Shown here in pieces: positions 18,699-29,123 of a DNA stretch of 64,000 nt. Positions within the stretch are counted from its first letter, which is position 1. Each line of letters opens with the position of its first letter. A model generated the notes under the pieces. That model did no database searches. It was not told the DNA's origin and saw only the letters and a program-made list of their open reading frames with translations. The position numbers were made by a program, and so were the translations under genes. The stretch comes from Streptomyces asiaticus (GTDB lineage Bacteria > Actinomycetota > Actinomycetes > Streptomycetales > Streptomycetaceae), in assembly GCF_018138715.1 (NCBI RefSeq), contig NZ_JAGSHX010000006.1:186001-250000 (forward strand). The letters are read 5' to 3'.

Positions 18699-19481
18699 AT
18701 GGGGCACATCGTGCGATATGAGATCATGGGACCTCTCCGCGTAGTGGAAGAGGAGAGGAAATTAACCATCAGGGCGCGGAAGATCGAGGTCCTGTTGACC
18801 GTCCTCCTCGTCCGCGCCGATCAAGTGGTCCCGATCGACCAGCTCATCACGGAGATCTGGGGAGAGGATCCGCCGCGCCGGGCGATCGCCGGGCTCCATG
18901 TGTATGTCTCCCAGATCCGTAAGTTCCTGCGCCGGCCCGGCCAGCACGAAAGCCCCGTTATCACCCGCCCGCCGGGATATGTTCTGCGGCTGGGCCACGA
19001 CCGCCTCGACTTCCACTGCTTCGAACGGCTGGTGTGCGAGGGCCGGGACCATCTGCGGGAGCGGCGTTACCAGCAGGCCACGGCGACTTTCGAAAGCGCA
19101 CTCGATCTGTGGCGCGATCCATTGCTGGACGACGTATGCCATGGACCGATCCTCGAAGGCTTTCAGACCTGGCTGAAGGAAGCGCGTCTGGAATGCATCG
19201 AAATGTTGACGGATTCCCGGCTCATGCTCGGCCGCCATCGCGAGCTGGTGAGCGATCTGTATCAGCTGACCACCGAGCATCCCCTGCGGGAGGCACTGCA
19301 CCGTCAGTTGATGCTGGCGCTCTACCGCTGTGGCCGCCGGGCGGACGCCTTGCATGTGTATCAAGCGGCGCGCAAGACGCTCAATGAAGAACTCGGGCTC
19401 GAGCCGTGCCGGGCCTTGCAGGACATGCAGCAGGCCATCCTCACCTCGGATGACCGACTGGAACTGCATGTTCCCGCTTGA
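18699..19481 (+). CDS. SARP-family pathway-specific transcriptional activator
   Basis: A 260-residue protein with the SARP layout: an N-terminal winged-helix OmpR-like DNA-binding domain (about residues 1-100, with the RYEIMGPLRV start and IWGEDPP motif) followed by a bacterial transcriptional activation (BTAD) domain to about residue 245. The short length, without NB-ARC or TPR extension, matches small activators of the ActII-ORF4 type. The ATG at 18699 is called, but the GTG at 18711 is a good alternative: it gives the usual VRYEIMGPL start and has GGGG upstream. It lies next to the PKS genes and the downstream small gene, so it most likely activates this cluster. Confidence 0.9.
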   Translation: MGHIVRYEIMGPLRVVEEERKLTIRARKIEVLLTVLLVRADQVVPIDQLITEIWGEDPPRRAIAGLHVYVSQIRKFLRRPGQHESPVITRPPGYVLRLGHDRLDFHCFERLVCEGRDHLRERRYQQATATFESALDLWRDPLLDDVCHGPILEGFQTWLKEARLECIEMLTDSRLMLGRHRELVSDLYQLTTEHPLREALHRQLMLALYRCGRRADALHVYQAARKTLNEELGLEPCRALQDMQQAILTSDDRLELHVPA

Positions 19482-19508
19482 GGAGGACCGCGTAAGGAGG
19501 TGGAGATA

Positions 19509-19739
19509 TTGAGCGAACACGTCAGTTATCTGTCCGAGGGCAGTCCGATCGAGGTCGTCCTCGAAGGCGGACCGGACGATCTGCCCCGGGCCTTCCGGGC
19601 CGGGCGGTCGACGCTCACCAGCAAGAAGCTCAAAATCCAGCACCGCGATGGATACGAGCACTTCGAACTCGTCAACGATTCCGCTGACATCACCACAGCG
19701 ATCTTTCGCTGGACCATGCGTACGAAAATCGCCGAGTAG
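19509..19739 (+). CDS. Small DUF5988-type protein downstream of the SARP
   Basis: A 76-residue protein. A TTG start at 19509 is chosen because AAGGAGG ends at 19500, giving an 8-base spacer; the in-frame GTG at 19500 would overlap that site. The sequence has a LEGGPDDLP motif, a basic centre, then HRDGYEHFE and a FRWTMRTKIAE end. This pattern matches my recollection of the DUF5988 family found near actinomycete secondary-metabolite regulators. It starts 27 bases after the SARP stop and is likely co-transcribed. Function is unknown, and no catalytic motif or membrane segment is visible. Confidence 0.7.
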   Translation: MSEHVSYLSEGSPIEVVLEGGPDDLPRAFRAGRSTLTSKKLKIQHRDGYEHFELVNDSADITTAIFRWTMRTKIAE

Positions 19740-19825
19740 CCTCCATGGCTCCGGAACCCCGGGATCGCCGACCGGTCACCGCCGGCCGGTGGTCCCGGGC
19801 CGGGGGCCGTGGCCAGGAGGTCCGT

Positions 19826-21778
19826 ATGCGTACTGCACGATGGCGCGGGGTCGTGATCGCCGCGCTCACGATGTCGACAGCCCTTGCCGCACTGCCCGCC
19901 GGGCCCGCGTCGGCCCGGACAGCCGCCGGACCCGCCACCAAGGTGGTGGACGGCCGCACCCAGCCGGTGTTCTCCTACGCGGACGCCGTGCGTGAGCATC
20001 TGATGGTCCAGACCCCGGTCGACAGCGACGGCGATGGCCACAAGGACCGGGTCGCGGTGGACATCATCCGGCCCAAGGAGACCCAGCGGGGTCTCCGGGT
20101 GCCGGTCATCATGTCGTCCAGTCCCTACAACGACACCGTGGGCCGTGGCTTCGAGTCGGAGCGGAAGAGCTACGACGCCCAGGGCAACCCGGTCAAGTTC
20201 CCTCTCTTCTACGACAATTACTTCGTACCGCGCGGCTACGCCGTGGTCGATGTCGATGTGACCGGCACCGGCAGATCCGACGGCTGTCTGACGGTCGGCG
20301 GCGCCGCCGATGTGGCCGCCGCCAAGGCCACGATCGACTGGCTGGGCGGCCGCGCCACGGCGTACGCGGCCGACGGCAGCGAGGTGAAGGCCTCCTGGTC
20401 CACCGGCAAGGTGGGCATGATCGGCCACTCGTACGAGGGCATGCTGGCCAACGCGGTGGCGGGCACCGGAGTGGAGGGGCTGGAGACCATCGTCCCGATC
20501 TCCGGAGTCAGCTCCTGGTACGAGTTCGCCCGCACCAACGGCGCCAAGCACTGGAACGGTTTCGCCTCGTATCTGACCACCGCGCTGGACACCGACCCGC
20601 CCCACAAGTGCCAGGCGGTGCGCGAGCGGTTGCAGGCCGGTGAGGACGACGCCACCGGCAACTACAACGCCCACTGGGACGAGCGCAATTACATCGCGCG
20701 GCCCGCGCCCGAGGTGGACAAGGTGCGCGCGAGCGTCCTCGCCGCGCATGACATCAACGACTACAACATCCGGATCAACCAGCTCGCGAACTGGTGGGAC
20801 GCGCTGGCCGAGCGCGGGGTGCCGCGCAAGCTGTGGCTTGGCCGCTACGGCCACACCGATCCGTTCGACTGGCCCGGTCGGCGCGCGCAGTGGGTCGACA
20901 CCGTGCACCGATGGTTCGACCACTGGCTGTACGGCATCCAGAACGGAGTCATGGACGAGCCCCGCGTCGATCTACAGACCGGTCCGGACACCTGGACGAC
21001 CCAGGCCGACTGGCCCGCGGGCACCTCCTCGGTCCCCCTGCACCCCCGGCCCGACGGCTCGCTGGCGCTGAGTCCCGCGAGCGGCACCGGGACCTTCACC
21101 GACACCAAGCTGAGCGAGGCGGATCTCACCGCCGACCCGTCGGCGAACCTCCCTGGCCGGCTGGCGTTCGTCACCCCGCCCCTGCGCACCGGGGTGCGGC
21201 TCTCCGGCACACCCACCGCCGATCTGCGGGTCACGCTCGACAAGCCGACATCGAACCTCACCGCGCTGCTCGTGGACTACGGCGAGGACGAACGGATCGA
21301 CTGGAACCGCAACGAACCCCAGAACCGGATCCACGACGGTCTGCGGGGGCTGGACGAGGAGTCCTGCCACGGGGAGAGCACCGTCCAGGACGACGCCTGC
21401 TACCAGCGGACCGCCAATGTGACGGCGCGCAAATCCTCCGAGGTGATCGCCCGGGGCTGGATGGACGCCCAGAACCGCCACTCGCTCACCACCCCCGAGC
21501 CGCTGGCCCCCGGCCGGTCCTACCGGATCACCTGGAAGACCCTGCCGGGCGACTACGAGCTCAAGCCGGGCCATCGGCTGGGGCTGGTCCTCGGCGGTAC
21601 CGACGCCGACTTCCTCTACTTCGAGGACGCGACCGGGACGAAGGTGACGGTGGACCTGGGTGACAGCCGGGTCAGCGTACCGGTGACCGCCGCCGGCAAT
21701 CTCCCCAACTCCCTTCGCCACAGGCGCGTTGATAAGGCCCGGACCGCCACCACCGGCGGTCCGGGCTCAGCCCCGTAG
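19826..21778 (+). CDS. Secreted S15-family X-Pro dipeptidyl-peptidase-like hydrolase
   Basis: A 650-residue alpha/beta hydrolase. The ATG at 19826 follows AGGAGG and gives a clear Sec signal peptide (basic start, hydrophobic core, Ala-rich cleavage site near residue 32). The nucleophile motif is GHSYEG, as in family S15, with acidic residues in the HDINDYN stretch and a His in RYGHTDPF as probable triad members. The C-terminal half is the jelly-roll domain of PepX/cocaine-esterase proteins. It should act outside the cell on proline-containing peptides or esters. The last ~15 codons run through a perfect hairpin (21737-21766), so the annotated C-terminus may be longer than the original gene. 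Confidence 0.9.
   Translation: MRTARWRGVVIAALTMSTALAALPAGPASARTAAGPATKVVDGRTQPVFSYADAVREHLMVQTPVDSDGDGHKDRVAVDIIRPKETQRGLRVPVIMSSSPYNDTVGRGFESERKSYDAQGNPVKFPLFYDNYFVPRGYAVVDVDVTGTGRSDGCLTVGGAADVAAAKATIDWLGGRATAYAADGSEVKASWSTGKVGMIGHSYEGMLANAVAGTGVEGLETIVPISGVSSWYEFARTNGAKHWNGFASYLTTALDTDPPHKCQAVRERLQAGEDDATGNYNAHWDERNYIARPAPEVDKVRASVLAAHDINDYNIRINQLANWWDALAERGVPRKLWLGRYGHTDPFDWPGRRAQWVDTVHRWFDHWLYGIQNGVMDEPRVDLQTGPDTWTTQADWPAGTSSVPLHPRPDGSLALSPASGTGTFTDTKLSEADLTADPSANLPGRLAFVTPPLRTGVRLSGTPTADLRVTLDKPTSNLTALLVDYGEDERIDWNRNEPQNRIHDGLRGLDEESCHGESTVQDDACYQRTANVTARKSSEVIARGWMDAQNRHSLTTPEPLAPGRSYRITWKTLPGDYELKPGHRLGLVLGGTDADFLYFEDATGTKVTVDLGDSRVSVPVTAAGNLPNSLRHRRVDKARTATTGGPGSAP
21737..21766. terminator. 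Hairpin between convergent genes
   Basis: The arms GCCCGGACCGCC and GGCGGTCCGGGC form a perfect 12-bp stem with a 6-base loop. It lies at the very end of the X-Pro peptidase ORF and 41 bases from the stop of the convergent methyltransferase, so it could end transcription from both sides. No U-tract follows, as is usual in Streptomyces. Confidence 0.75.
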
Positions 21779-21806
21779 CCGGGCGCTCGGTCTCGAGTCC
21801 ACGCGC

Positions 21807-22658
21807 TCAGCCCCGCGTCCAGGCGTGGATCACATGGGCGCCGAGGTCCGCGTGCGCCACGGCATCGCGGTGGCCGCTCTCGTACCGGGCCGTGAGGTCG
21901 CGGTAGCGGATGTCCTGCGTCGCGGAGAAGCCCAGTCGGCGCAGTTCGTCCGCGAGCTCCTCCGGGGTGAAGAAGCTGAGGAAGGGCTCACCGGCCTCAG
22001 CGGCCCACGCCGCGCGCGCCTCGTGCACGGCACGTTGCTCCGGTGGCAGCGCGTCCGGCGGCTCGCCGTAGTCGAAGACCACGCCCGAGCCGTCCGGCAG
22101 GGCCGCGATGAAGCCGAGCGTGTCCAGCACGGCCGTGTGGGTCAGATACGGCACCACCCCGAGCCAGAGGAAGAACGCCAGGCGGGCCGGGTCGAAGCCC
22201 GCCGCCGTCAGCCCGTCGGCCAGGCTCTGCCGCTCGAAGTCCACCGGCGCGAAGGTCAGTGACGGCGGTACGGGAATCTCCGCGGCGGACAGCCGGTCGC
22301 GCTTCCACTCCTGGGTGGCGGGGTGGTCCACCTCGAACACCCTGAGGCCCTCCGCCTCGTACGGATTGCGGCAACCGAAGGTGTCCAGCCCCGCCCCGAG
22401 CGCCACCGCCTGCCGTACCCCGCGTGTCACGGCGGCCGCGACGGCGTCCTCGGCGAACCGCGCCCGGGCCGCCACGGACAGTCGTACGTCCTCGCGCCCG
22501 GGGTGGAAGGCCGCCTCGAGGACGGGGTCGTCCGCGTCGGCGGCGAGGATGCGGAGGGCCAGCGGGTCGGAGAACACCCGGCCGCCCTCCAGCTCCTGGT
22601 GAGCGGCGCGGAACGCGGCCGCGCCGCGGGCGGTGATGCTGGGCCGGCCGGTCTGCAT
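21807..22658 (-). CDS. Class I SAM methyltransferase, TIGR00027/leucine carboxyl methyltransferase-like
   Basis: A 283-residue protein from ATG 22658 with GGGGGAGG upstream. It starts with a SITARGAAAFRAAH segment and has the FSDPLALRIL motif, an ALGAGLDTFGCR motif I and an EVDHPATQEWKR acidic loop, all characteristic of the TIGR00027 (LCM-like, PF04072) family abundant in actinobacteria. Family members are predicted SAM-dependent methyltransferases, mostly with unknown substrates. It converges on the X-Pro peptidase and diverges from the CapA-like gene. No evidence links it to the PKS cluster. Confidence 0.9.
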   Translation of the reverse strand: MQTGRPSITARGAAAFRAAHQELEGGRVFSDPLALRILAADADDPVLEAAFHPGREDVRLSVAARARFAEDAVAAAVTRGVRQAVALGAGLDTFGCRNPYEAEGLRVFEVDHPATQEWKRDRLSAAEIPVPPSLTFAPVDFERQSLADGLTAAGFDPARLAFFLWLGVVPYLTHTAVLDTLGFIAALPDGSGVVFDYGEPPDALPPEQRAVHEARAAWAAEAGEPFLSFFTPEELADELRRLGFSATQDIRYRDLTARYESGHRDAVAHADLGAHVIHAWTRG

Positions 22659-23003
22659 GGAACGTCCTCCCCCGAGGTCCCACCGCGGATACCGCGAGCG
22701 ACACCCTCATGGTGTCAGCTCCGGACCCCGCGCGCGCCGTTAACGGCCCTTGTTTACAAGGGAGTTACGCGCTGAACGGCCACCCGTGGACCGTCTCGGC
22801 GGCGGCGCCGCGCGGCGGGCGGGCATTGTCCCATCACTGACCTCCGGACAGGGGTTGACCGGGCCCACCGGGTGCAACCGATCGGCCGAACCGGTGAAGC
22901 TCCCCACCACTCCGCAAGCCTCTCTGATGTCGTGCAATAAATATGACAATCCGACAATCAGAACAAAAGGGTTCGGTATGGCCGGACCAGTGCGGAGTGC
23001 ACC
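22659..23003. promoter_or_regulatory. Divergent intergenic region with palindromes
   Basis: This 345-base region lies between divergent genes. A near-perfect palindrome CCCTTGT-TT-ACAAGGG sits at 22747-22762. Around 22923-22962 an AT-rich segment is bounded by TCTGATGTCG and CGACAATCAGA, which form an imperfect inverted repeat around AATATGACAAT, a possible -10 region for the CapA-like gene. No ORF is supported. Confidence 0.5.
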
Positions 23004-24173
23004 GTGTCCCCTCACCCACGCCATCGGACGGCGCTTCTCGCCGTCGCCCTGCTCGGCGCCGCCACCGCGTGCGGCAGCGGGACACCGGCCGCCCCGAAGG
23101 CCGAGGAGAAGCCGTCGAAGACCTCGGCGGCGGCCAGAAGCGGGTCCATGAAGGACTTCACCCTCGTGGCCACCGGCGATCTGCTGGCGCACGCCTCGGT
23201 CATCCGGCAGGCGAAGGCGGACTCGGGCGGTGAGAGCTATGACTTCCGGCGCATGATCCGGCCGGCCGCACCCATCGTCGCCCAGGCCGACCTGGCCATC
23301 TGCCATATGGAGACCGTCTACGGGGCCGCCCACGGGCCGTTCACCGGCTATCCGACCTTCAAGACGCCTCCGCAGCTCGCCTCGGCCGTGAAGGACATCG
23401 GCTACGACTCCTGCTCCACCGCCTCCAACCACACCCTCGACGCCGGTCCTGAGGGGGTGGTCCGCACCCTCGACGCCATGGACGAGGTCGGGCTCAAGCA
23501 CGCCGGATCGGCCCGGTCCGCCGCGGAGAGCGTCCGTCCCACGATCATGGAGGCCGGTGGCGCCAAGGTGGCCCATCTCGCCTACGCCTACGGCACCAAC
23601 GGCATCCCGGTCCCCAAGGGCAAACCGTGGCTGGTCAACCTCATCGATCCGGCACGGATCATCAAGGACGCGCGGGCCGCGCGGCGCGCCGGGGCCGATG
23701 TGGTCGTCGTCAGCGTGCACTGGGGCACCGAGTGGCAGCAGGCGCCGGACAAGCTCCAGCTCTCGCTCGCGAGGAAGCTCACCGCCTCCAAGGACGGCAG
23801 CCGCCGCGACATCGACCTGATCATCGGCACCCACGCCCATATCCCCCAGGCGTACGAGAAGGTCAACGGCACCTGGGTGGTCTACGGCATGGGCGACCAG
23901 ATCGCCGGGGTGATGCCCGACAAGCGCGGCCAGATGGGCTCGGCGGCGCGCTTCACCTTCACCCCGCCCTCCGCCCCGGGCAGGGCGTGGCAGGTGAAGA
24001 AGGCGGAGTACATCCCGCACGCGGTGGACAACGACCCGATCACCCTGGTGAACCTTCCCCGGGCCCTGGAGAAGAGCCCCGGCAACCCGGGTTACACCAG
24101 CGCCCTGAGCACCATCCAGGAGGCGGTGCTCAGCCGGGGCGGCAAGAAGGACGGCCTGTCCATGGGGCGTTGA
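23004..24173 (+). CDS. CapA-family putative lipoprotein (PGA_cap metallophosphatase-like)
   Basis: A 389-residue protein. The GTG at 23004 has GGAG 6 bases upstream and gives a signal peptide ending in LGAATAC, a plausible though not ideal lipobox. The mature part carries CapA/PGA_cap motifs: VATGDLLAH near the start, the ICHMETVYG acidic motif, a TASNHTLDAG motif, VVVSVHWGTEW, and a GTHAHIPQ motif near the C-terminus. The family resembles calcineurin-type metallophosphoesterases and includes the poly-gamma-glutamate synthesis protein CapA. No capB, capC or capE neighbour is present, so capsule synthesis is not implied; a cell-surface hydrolase is the safer call. It converges with the Clp gene 21 bases downstream. 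Confidence 0.9.
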   Translation: MSPHPRHRTALLAVALLGAATACGSGTPAAPKAEEKPSKTSAAARSGSMKDFTLVATGDLLAHASVIRQAKADSGGESYDFRRMIRPAAPIVAQADLAICHMETVYGAAHGPFTGYPTFKTPPQLASAVKDIGYDSCSTASNHTLDAGPEGVVRTLDAMDEVGLKHAGSARSAAESVRPTIMEAGGAKVAHLAYAYGTNGIPVPKGKPWLVNLIDPARIIKDARAARRAGADVVVVSVHWGTEWQQAPDKLQLSLARKLTASKDGSRRDIDLIIGTHAHIPQAYEKVNGTWVVYGMGDQIAGVMPDKRGQMGSAARFTFTPPSAPGRAWQVKKAEYIPHAVDNDPITLVNLPRALEKSPGNPGYTSALSTIQEAVLSRGGKKDGLSMGR

Positions 24174-24194
24174 CGCGGCTCGCTCCCGGTGGCG

Positions 24195-26819
<2,625 letters not shown>

Positions 26820-26891
26820 ATGACCAGTTTACGGGCGATCGAGTCCGATGTCCGTTTCTGGGCGGTGGCGCGAGCGGGCACCTCGGGCGGG

Positions 26892-28034
26892 CTACGGCTC
26901 GAGGGCGCCGCCGGGTGCGTCAGCGCTCCACCGGTGGCGTTCGAGGACGACCAGGGCGGCGTCATCGCCCTGGTGGCCGCCCGTGTGGCTGAGCAGATCG
27001 CGGTGCAGACGGTCGACGAGGTACTGGGGGCCGCCGCCGTCCGCTCCGGGGAGCCGCTCGGCGAGCGGGAAGAAGGTTCCCTCGCTGTTCCGCGCCTCGA
27101 CCACCCCATCGGTGTAGAGCAGCAGCTGATCGCCCTCCTCGAACGGGAAGTCCTCGGTGTGGTAGCGGCCGACCGCCAGGTGGCCGAGGCCCAGCGGCAG
27201 TGCGGGCGCCTCGCCCTCCAGCGCCTTGACACCGGAGTCGCACAGCAGGAGCGGCGGCGGATGTCCGCAGTTGACGAGGCGGACCACCGGCCGGTCGTCG
27301 GGGATCTCCAGCACGGCGGCGGTGACGAACGACTCCCCCGCCCCGGGCGCCTTGTCGCGGGGTTCGGTCCGTTCCGCGGACAGCGCGGTGTCCAGGTGGG
27401 ACGCCAGATCGGTCAGCGGCACCGGCCAGTGGGCGATCGCCCGGAAGGCGCCGAGCACCAGGGAGGCGTCCGCGACGGCGGTCAGCCCGCTGCCCCGGAC
27501 ATCGCCGATGATCAGCCGGGTGGCGTTCGAGGTGCGCGCCGCCGCGTACAGATCGCCGCCGATCTCCGCACCCGGTTCGGCCGCGAGGTAGACCGAGGCG
27601 ATCAGCAGCGGGCCGACCCTGACGGGGAGCGGGCGCAGCAGTACCCGCTGCGCCACATCGGCCACCGCCCGCACCCGGATCAGCTCACGCATGTGCCGGT
27701 CGAGGACCGCGCGGAACAGCACGATCATCGCCGAGACCAGGGCGAGGGTGACCACCTCGGTCAGCCGGCCGGGATGGCCGAGGAACCCCTCCGAGGCGTT
27801 CGCCGCGATCTGCGCGACGACGGCCAGCAGCCCGACGGACGCGGTGAGCACGGGACCGGCGAACGAGGCGGTCATGGCGGGGGCGGCGATCAGCAGCGGG
27901 CTGAGCCGGACACTTGCCGGTGCCAGCACATCGCCGACCGTGATCAGCCCGATGACCAGCAGGGGGATCACGACCAAGAAACGGGTCCGCCACCTTGGCC
28001 GGCGCAGATCCGAGGGACCTTGCCGCGCGTGCAC
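26892..28034 (-). CDS. Membrane-anchored PP2C/SpoIIE-type phosphatase
   Basis: A 380-residue protein starting at GTG 28034. The N-terminal ~130 residues contain hydrophobic helices with short loops (around 18-36, 42-75 and 90-110), as in many Streptomyces rsbU-like phosphatases. The C-terminal ~240 residues form the SpoIIE/PP2C domain, with AEIGGDLYAA, IGDVRGSGLTA, NCGHPPPLLL, LYTDGVVEAR and GDDAALVVLE motifs supplying the metal-binding acidic residues. It probably dephosphorylates an anti-sigma-factor antagonist. It is divergent from the ECF41 sigma gene, whose promoter lies in the shared intergenic region. Confidence 0.9.
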   Translation of the reverse strand: MHARQGPSDLRRPRWRTRFLVVIPLLVIGLITVGDVLAPASVRLSPLLIAAPAMTASFAGPVLTASVGLLAVVAQIAANASEGFLGHPGRLTEVVTLALVSAMIVLFRAVLDRHMRELIRVRAVADVAQRVLLRPLPVRVGPLLIASVYLAAEPGAEIGGDLYAAARTSNATRLIIGDVRGSGLTAVADASLVLGAFRAIAHWPVPLTDLASHLDTALSAERTEPRDKAPGAGESFVTAAVLEIPDDRPVVRLVNCGHPPPLLLCDSGVKALEGEAPALPLGLGHLAVGRYHTEDFPFEEGDQLLLYTDGVVEARNSEGTFFPLAERLPGADGGGPQYLVDRLHRDLLSHTGGHQGDDAALVVLERHRWSADAPGGALEP

Positions 28035-28109
28035 ATCTACTGCTTACGCCTGCCGTGGCCCCCGCGCCAACCCGTCGGCCCGGTCCACGACCGCGCCCCG
28101 GGAGGCGGC

Positions 28110-28136
28110 TGTCACACTTCCGGCCACTGTCTCGTC
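28110..28136 (+). promoter_or_regulatory. ECF41-type promoter of the sigma factor gene
   Basis: TGTCACA (28110-28116), 16 bases, then CGTC (28133-28136). This is an exact match to the known ECF41 consensus TGTCACA-N16-CGTC. It lies 41 bases before the ATG of the sigma gene, indicating autoregulation. Confidence 0.88.
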
Positions 28137-28176
28137 CTCCTTTCTCAGGCCGGGAAGCCGAGGAGAGGATCGGGAC

Positions 28177-29049
28177 ATGGCAGAGCTGACCGCCTTCGAA
28201 GAGCAGCGCGACCGGCTGTGGGCCGTCGCGTACCGCATCACCGGCTCGGTCGCCGACGCCGATGACGCGGTGCAGGAGACCTGGCTGCGCTGGCAGGCGC
28301 TGCCCGCGGACGAGGTGGCCGACCCCCGCGCGTATCTGACCACCGTCATCAGCCGCATCTGCTACGACCTGCTGGGTTCTGCGCGGGTGCGGCGCGAGCG
28401 TTACGTCGGCCCGTGGCTGCCCGAGCCGGTGGTGGCGGCCGGCGGTCCGGAGGACCGGGTGACGCTGGACGAGTCGGTGGGTCTGGCGCTGCTCACCGTG
28501 CTGGAGCGGCTGACTCCGGCGGAGCGGACCGCCTTCATCCTGCACGATGTCTTCTCGGTGCCGTTCCCGGAGATCGCCGAGGTGGTGGGCCGGAGCCCGG
28601 AGTCCGTACGGCAGCTGGCCTCCCGTGCCCGCAAGCGGGTCCGGGCGGAGGCGCCGCGGCGCTCGGTGGACCGCGAGGAGCACCGGCGGGCCGTGGACGC
28701 GTTCCTCCGGGCGGTCATGGGCGGTGACATGGACGGGCTGCTGGAGATCCTGGATCCGGAGGTCGTCTGGCGTTCGGACGGCGGCGGCAAGGTGGCGGCG
28801 GCCCGGCTCCCGGTGCTGGGGAACGAGAAGGTGGCCCGCTTCGCCCAGCGGCTGGCCCGGGGCTTCGACCCGGCCACGATGCTGGTGCACCACCGCGACG
28901 TCAACGGCGCCCCGGGCCTGGTCATCGTCGACAGTGCGAGCGGGCAGGCCGTGGTCTTCGCGTTCTCCGTACACCAGGGTCTGATCACCGAGATCGACGC
29001 GATCGCCAACCCCGACAAGCTCCGCCACCTCGACCTGCCGAACCTGTGA
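28177..29049 (+). CDS. ECF41-family RNA polymerase sigma factor with SnoaL-like C-terminal domain
   Basis: A 290-residue protein. The ATG at 28177 follows AGGAGAGG. Sigma region 2 spans about residues 7-70 and region 4 about 105-155. The ECF41 hallmarks are present: WLPEP in the linker (80-84), DGGGK (201-205) and NPDKL (278-282) in an NTF2/SnoaL-like C-terminal domain. In this family the extension replaces a separate anti-sigma factor and tunes activity. Both its own gene and the following oxidoreductase gene carry matching promoters. ECF41 genes are usually paired with an oxidoreductase or carboxymuconolactone decarboxylase-type gene, which fits here. Confidence 0.95.
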   Translation: MAELTAFEEQRDRLWAVAYRITGSVADADDAVQETWLRWQALPADEVADPRAYLTTVISRICYDLLGSARVRRERYVGPWLPEPVVAAGGPEDRVTLDESVGLALLTVLERLTPAERTAFILHDVFSVPFPEIAEVVGRSPESVRQLASRARKRVRAEAPRRSVDREEHRRAVDAFLRAVMGGDMDGLLEILDPEVVWRSDGGGKVAAARLPVLGNEKVARFAQRLARGFDPATMLVHHRDVNGAPGLVIVDSASGQAVVFAFSVHQGLITEIDAIANPDKLRHLDLPNL

Positions 29050-29059
29050 CCGGCATCAC

Positions 29060-29086
29060 CGTCACATCTCGGGCCGCCGTGTCGTC
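29060..29086 (+). promoter_or_regulatory. ECF41-type promoter of the oxidoreductase gene
   Basis: CGTCACA (29060-29066), 16 bases, then CGTC (29083-29086). It differs from the ECF41 consensus only at the first base of the -35 element and lies 38 bases before the oxidoreductase start. The repeat of the pattern seen before the sigma gene supports a two-target local regulon. Confidence 0.8.
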
Positions 29087-29123
29087 CTCCTCGTGAACAC
29101 CGACCGGCGAGGAGGCCGCCCAT

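Noticed and set aside
18362..18721. 119-codon ORF upstream of the SARP with a fair ribosome-binding site
   Set aside because: Low-complexity Arg/Ser/Pro sequence, no domain, and it overlaps the SARP start.
19500..19508. GTG 19500 as start of the small gene after the SARP
   Set aside because: It overlaps the AAGGAGG ribosome-binding site; TTG 19509 has correct spacing.
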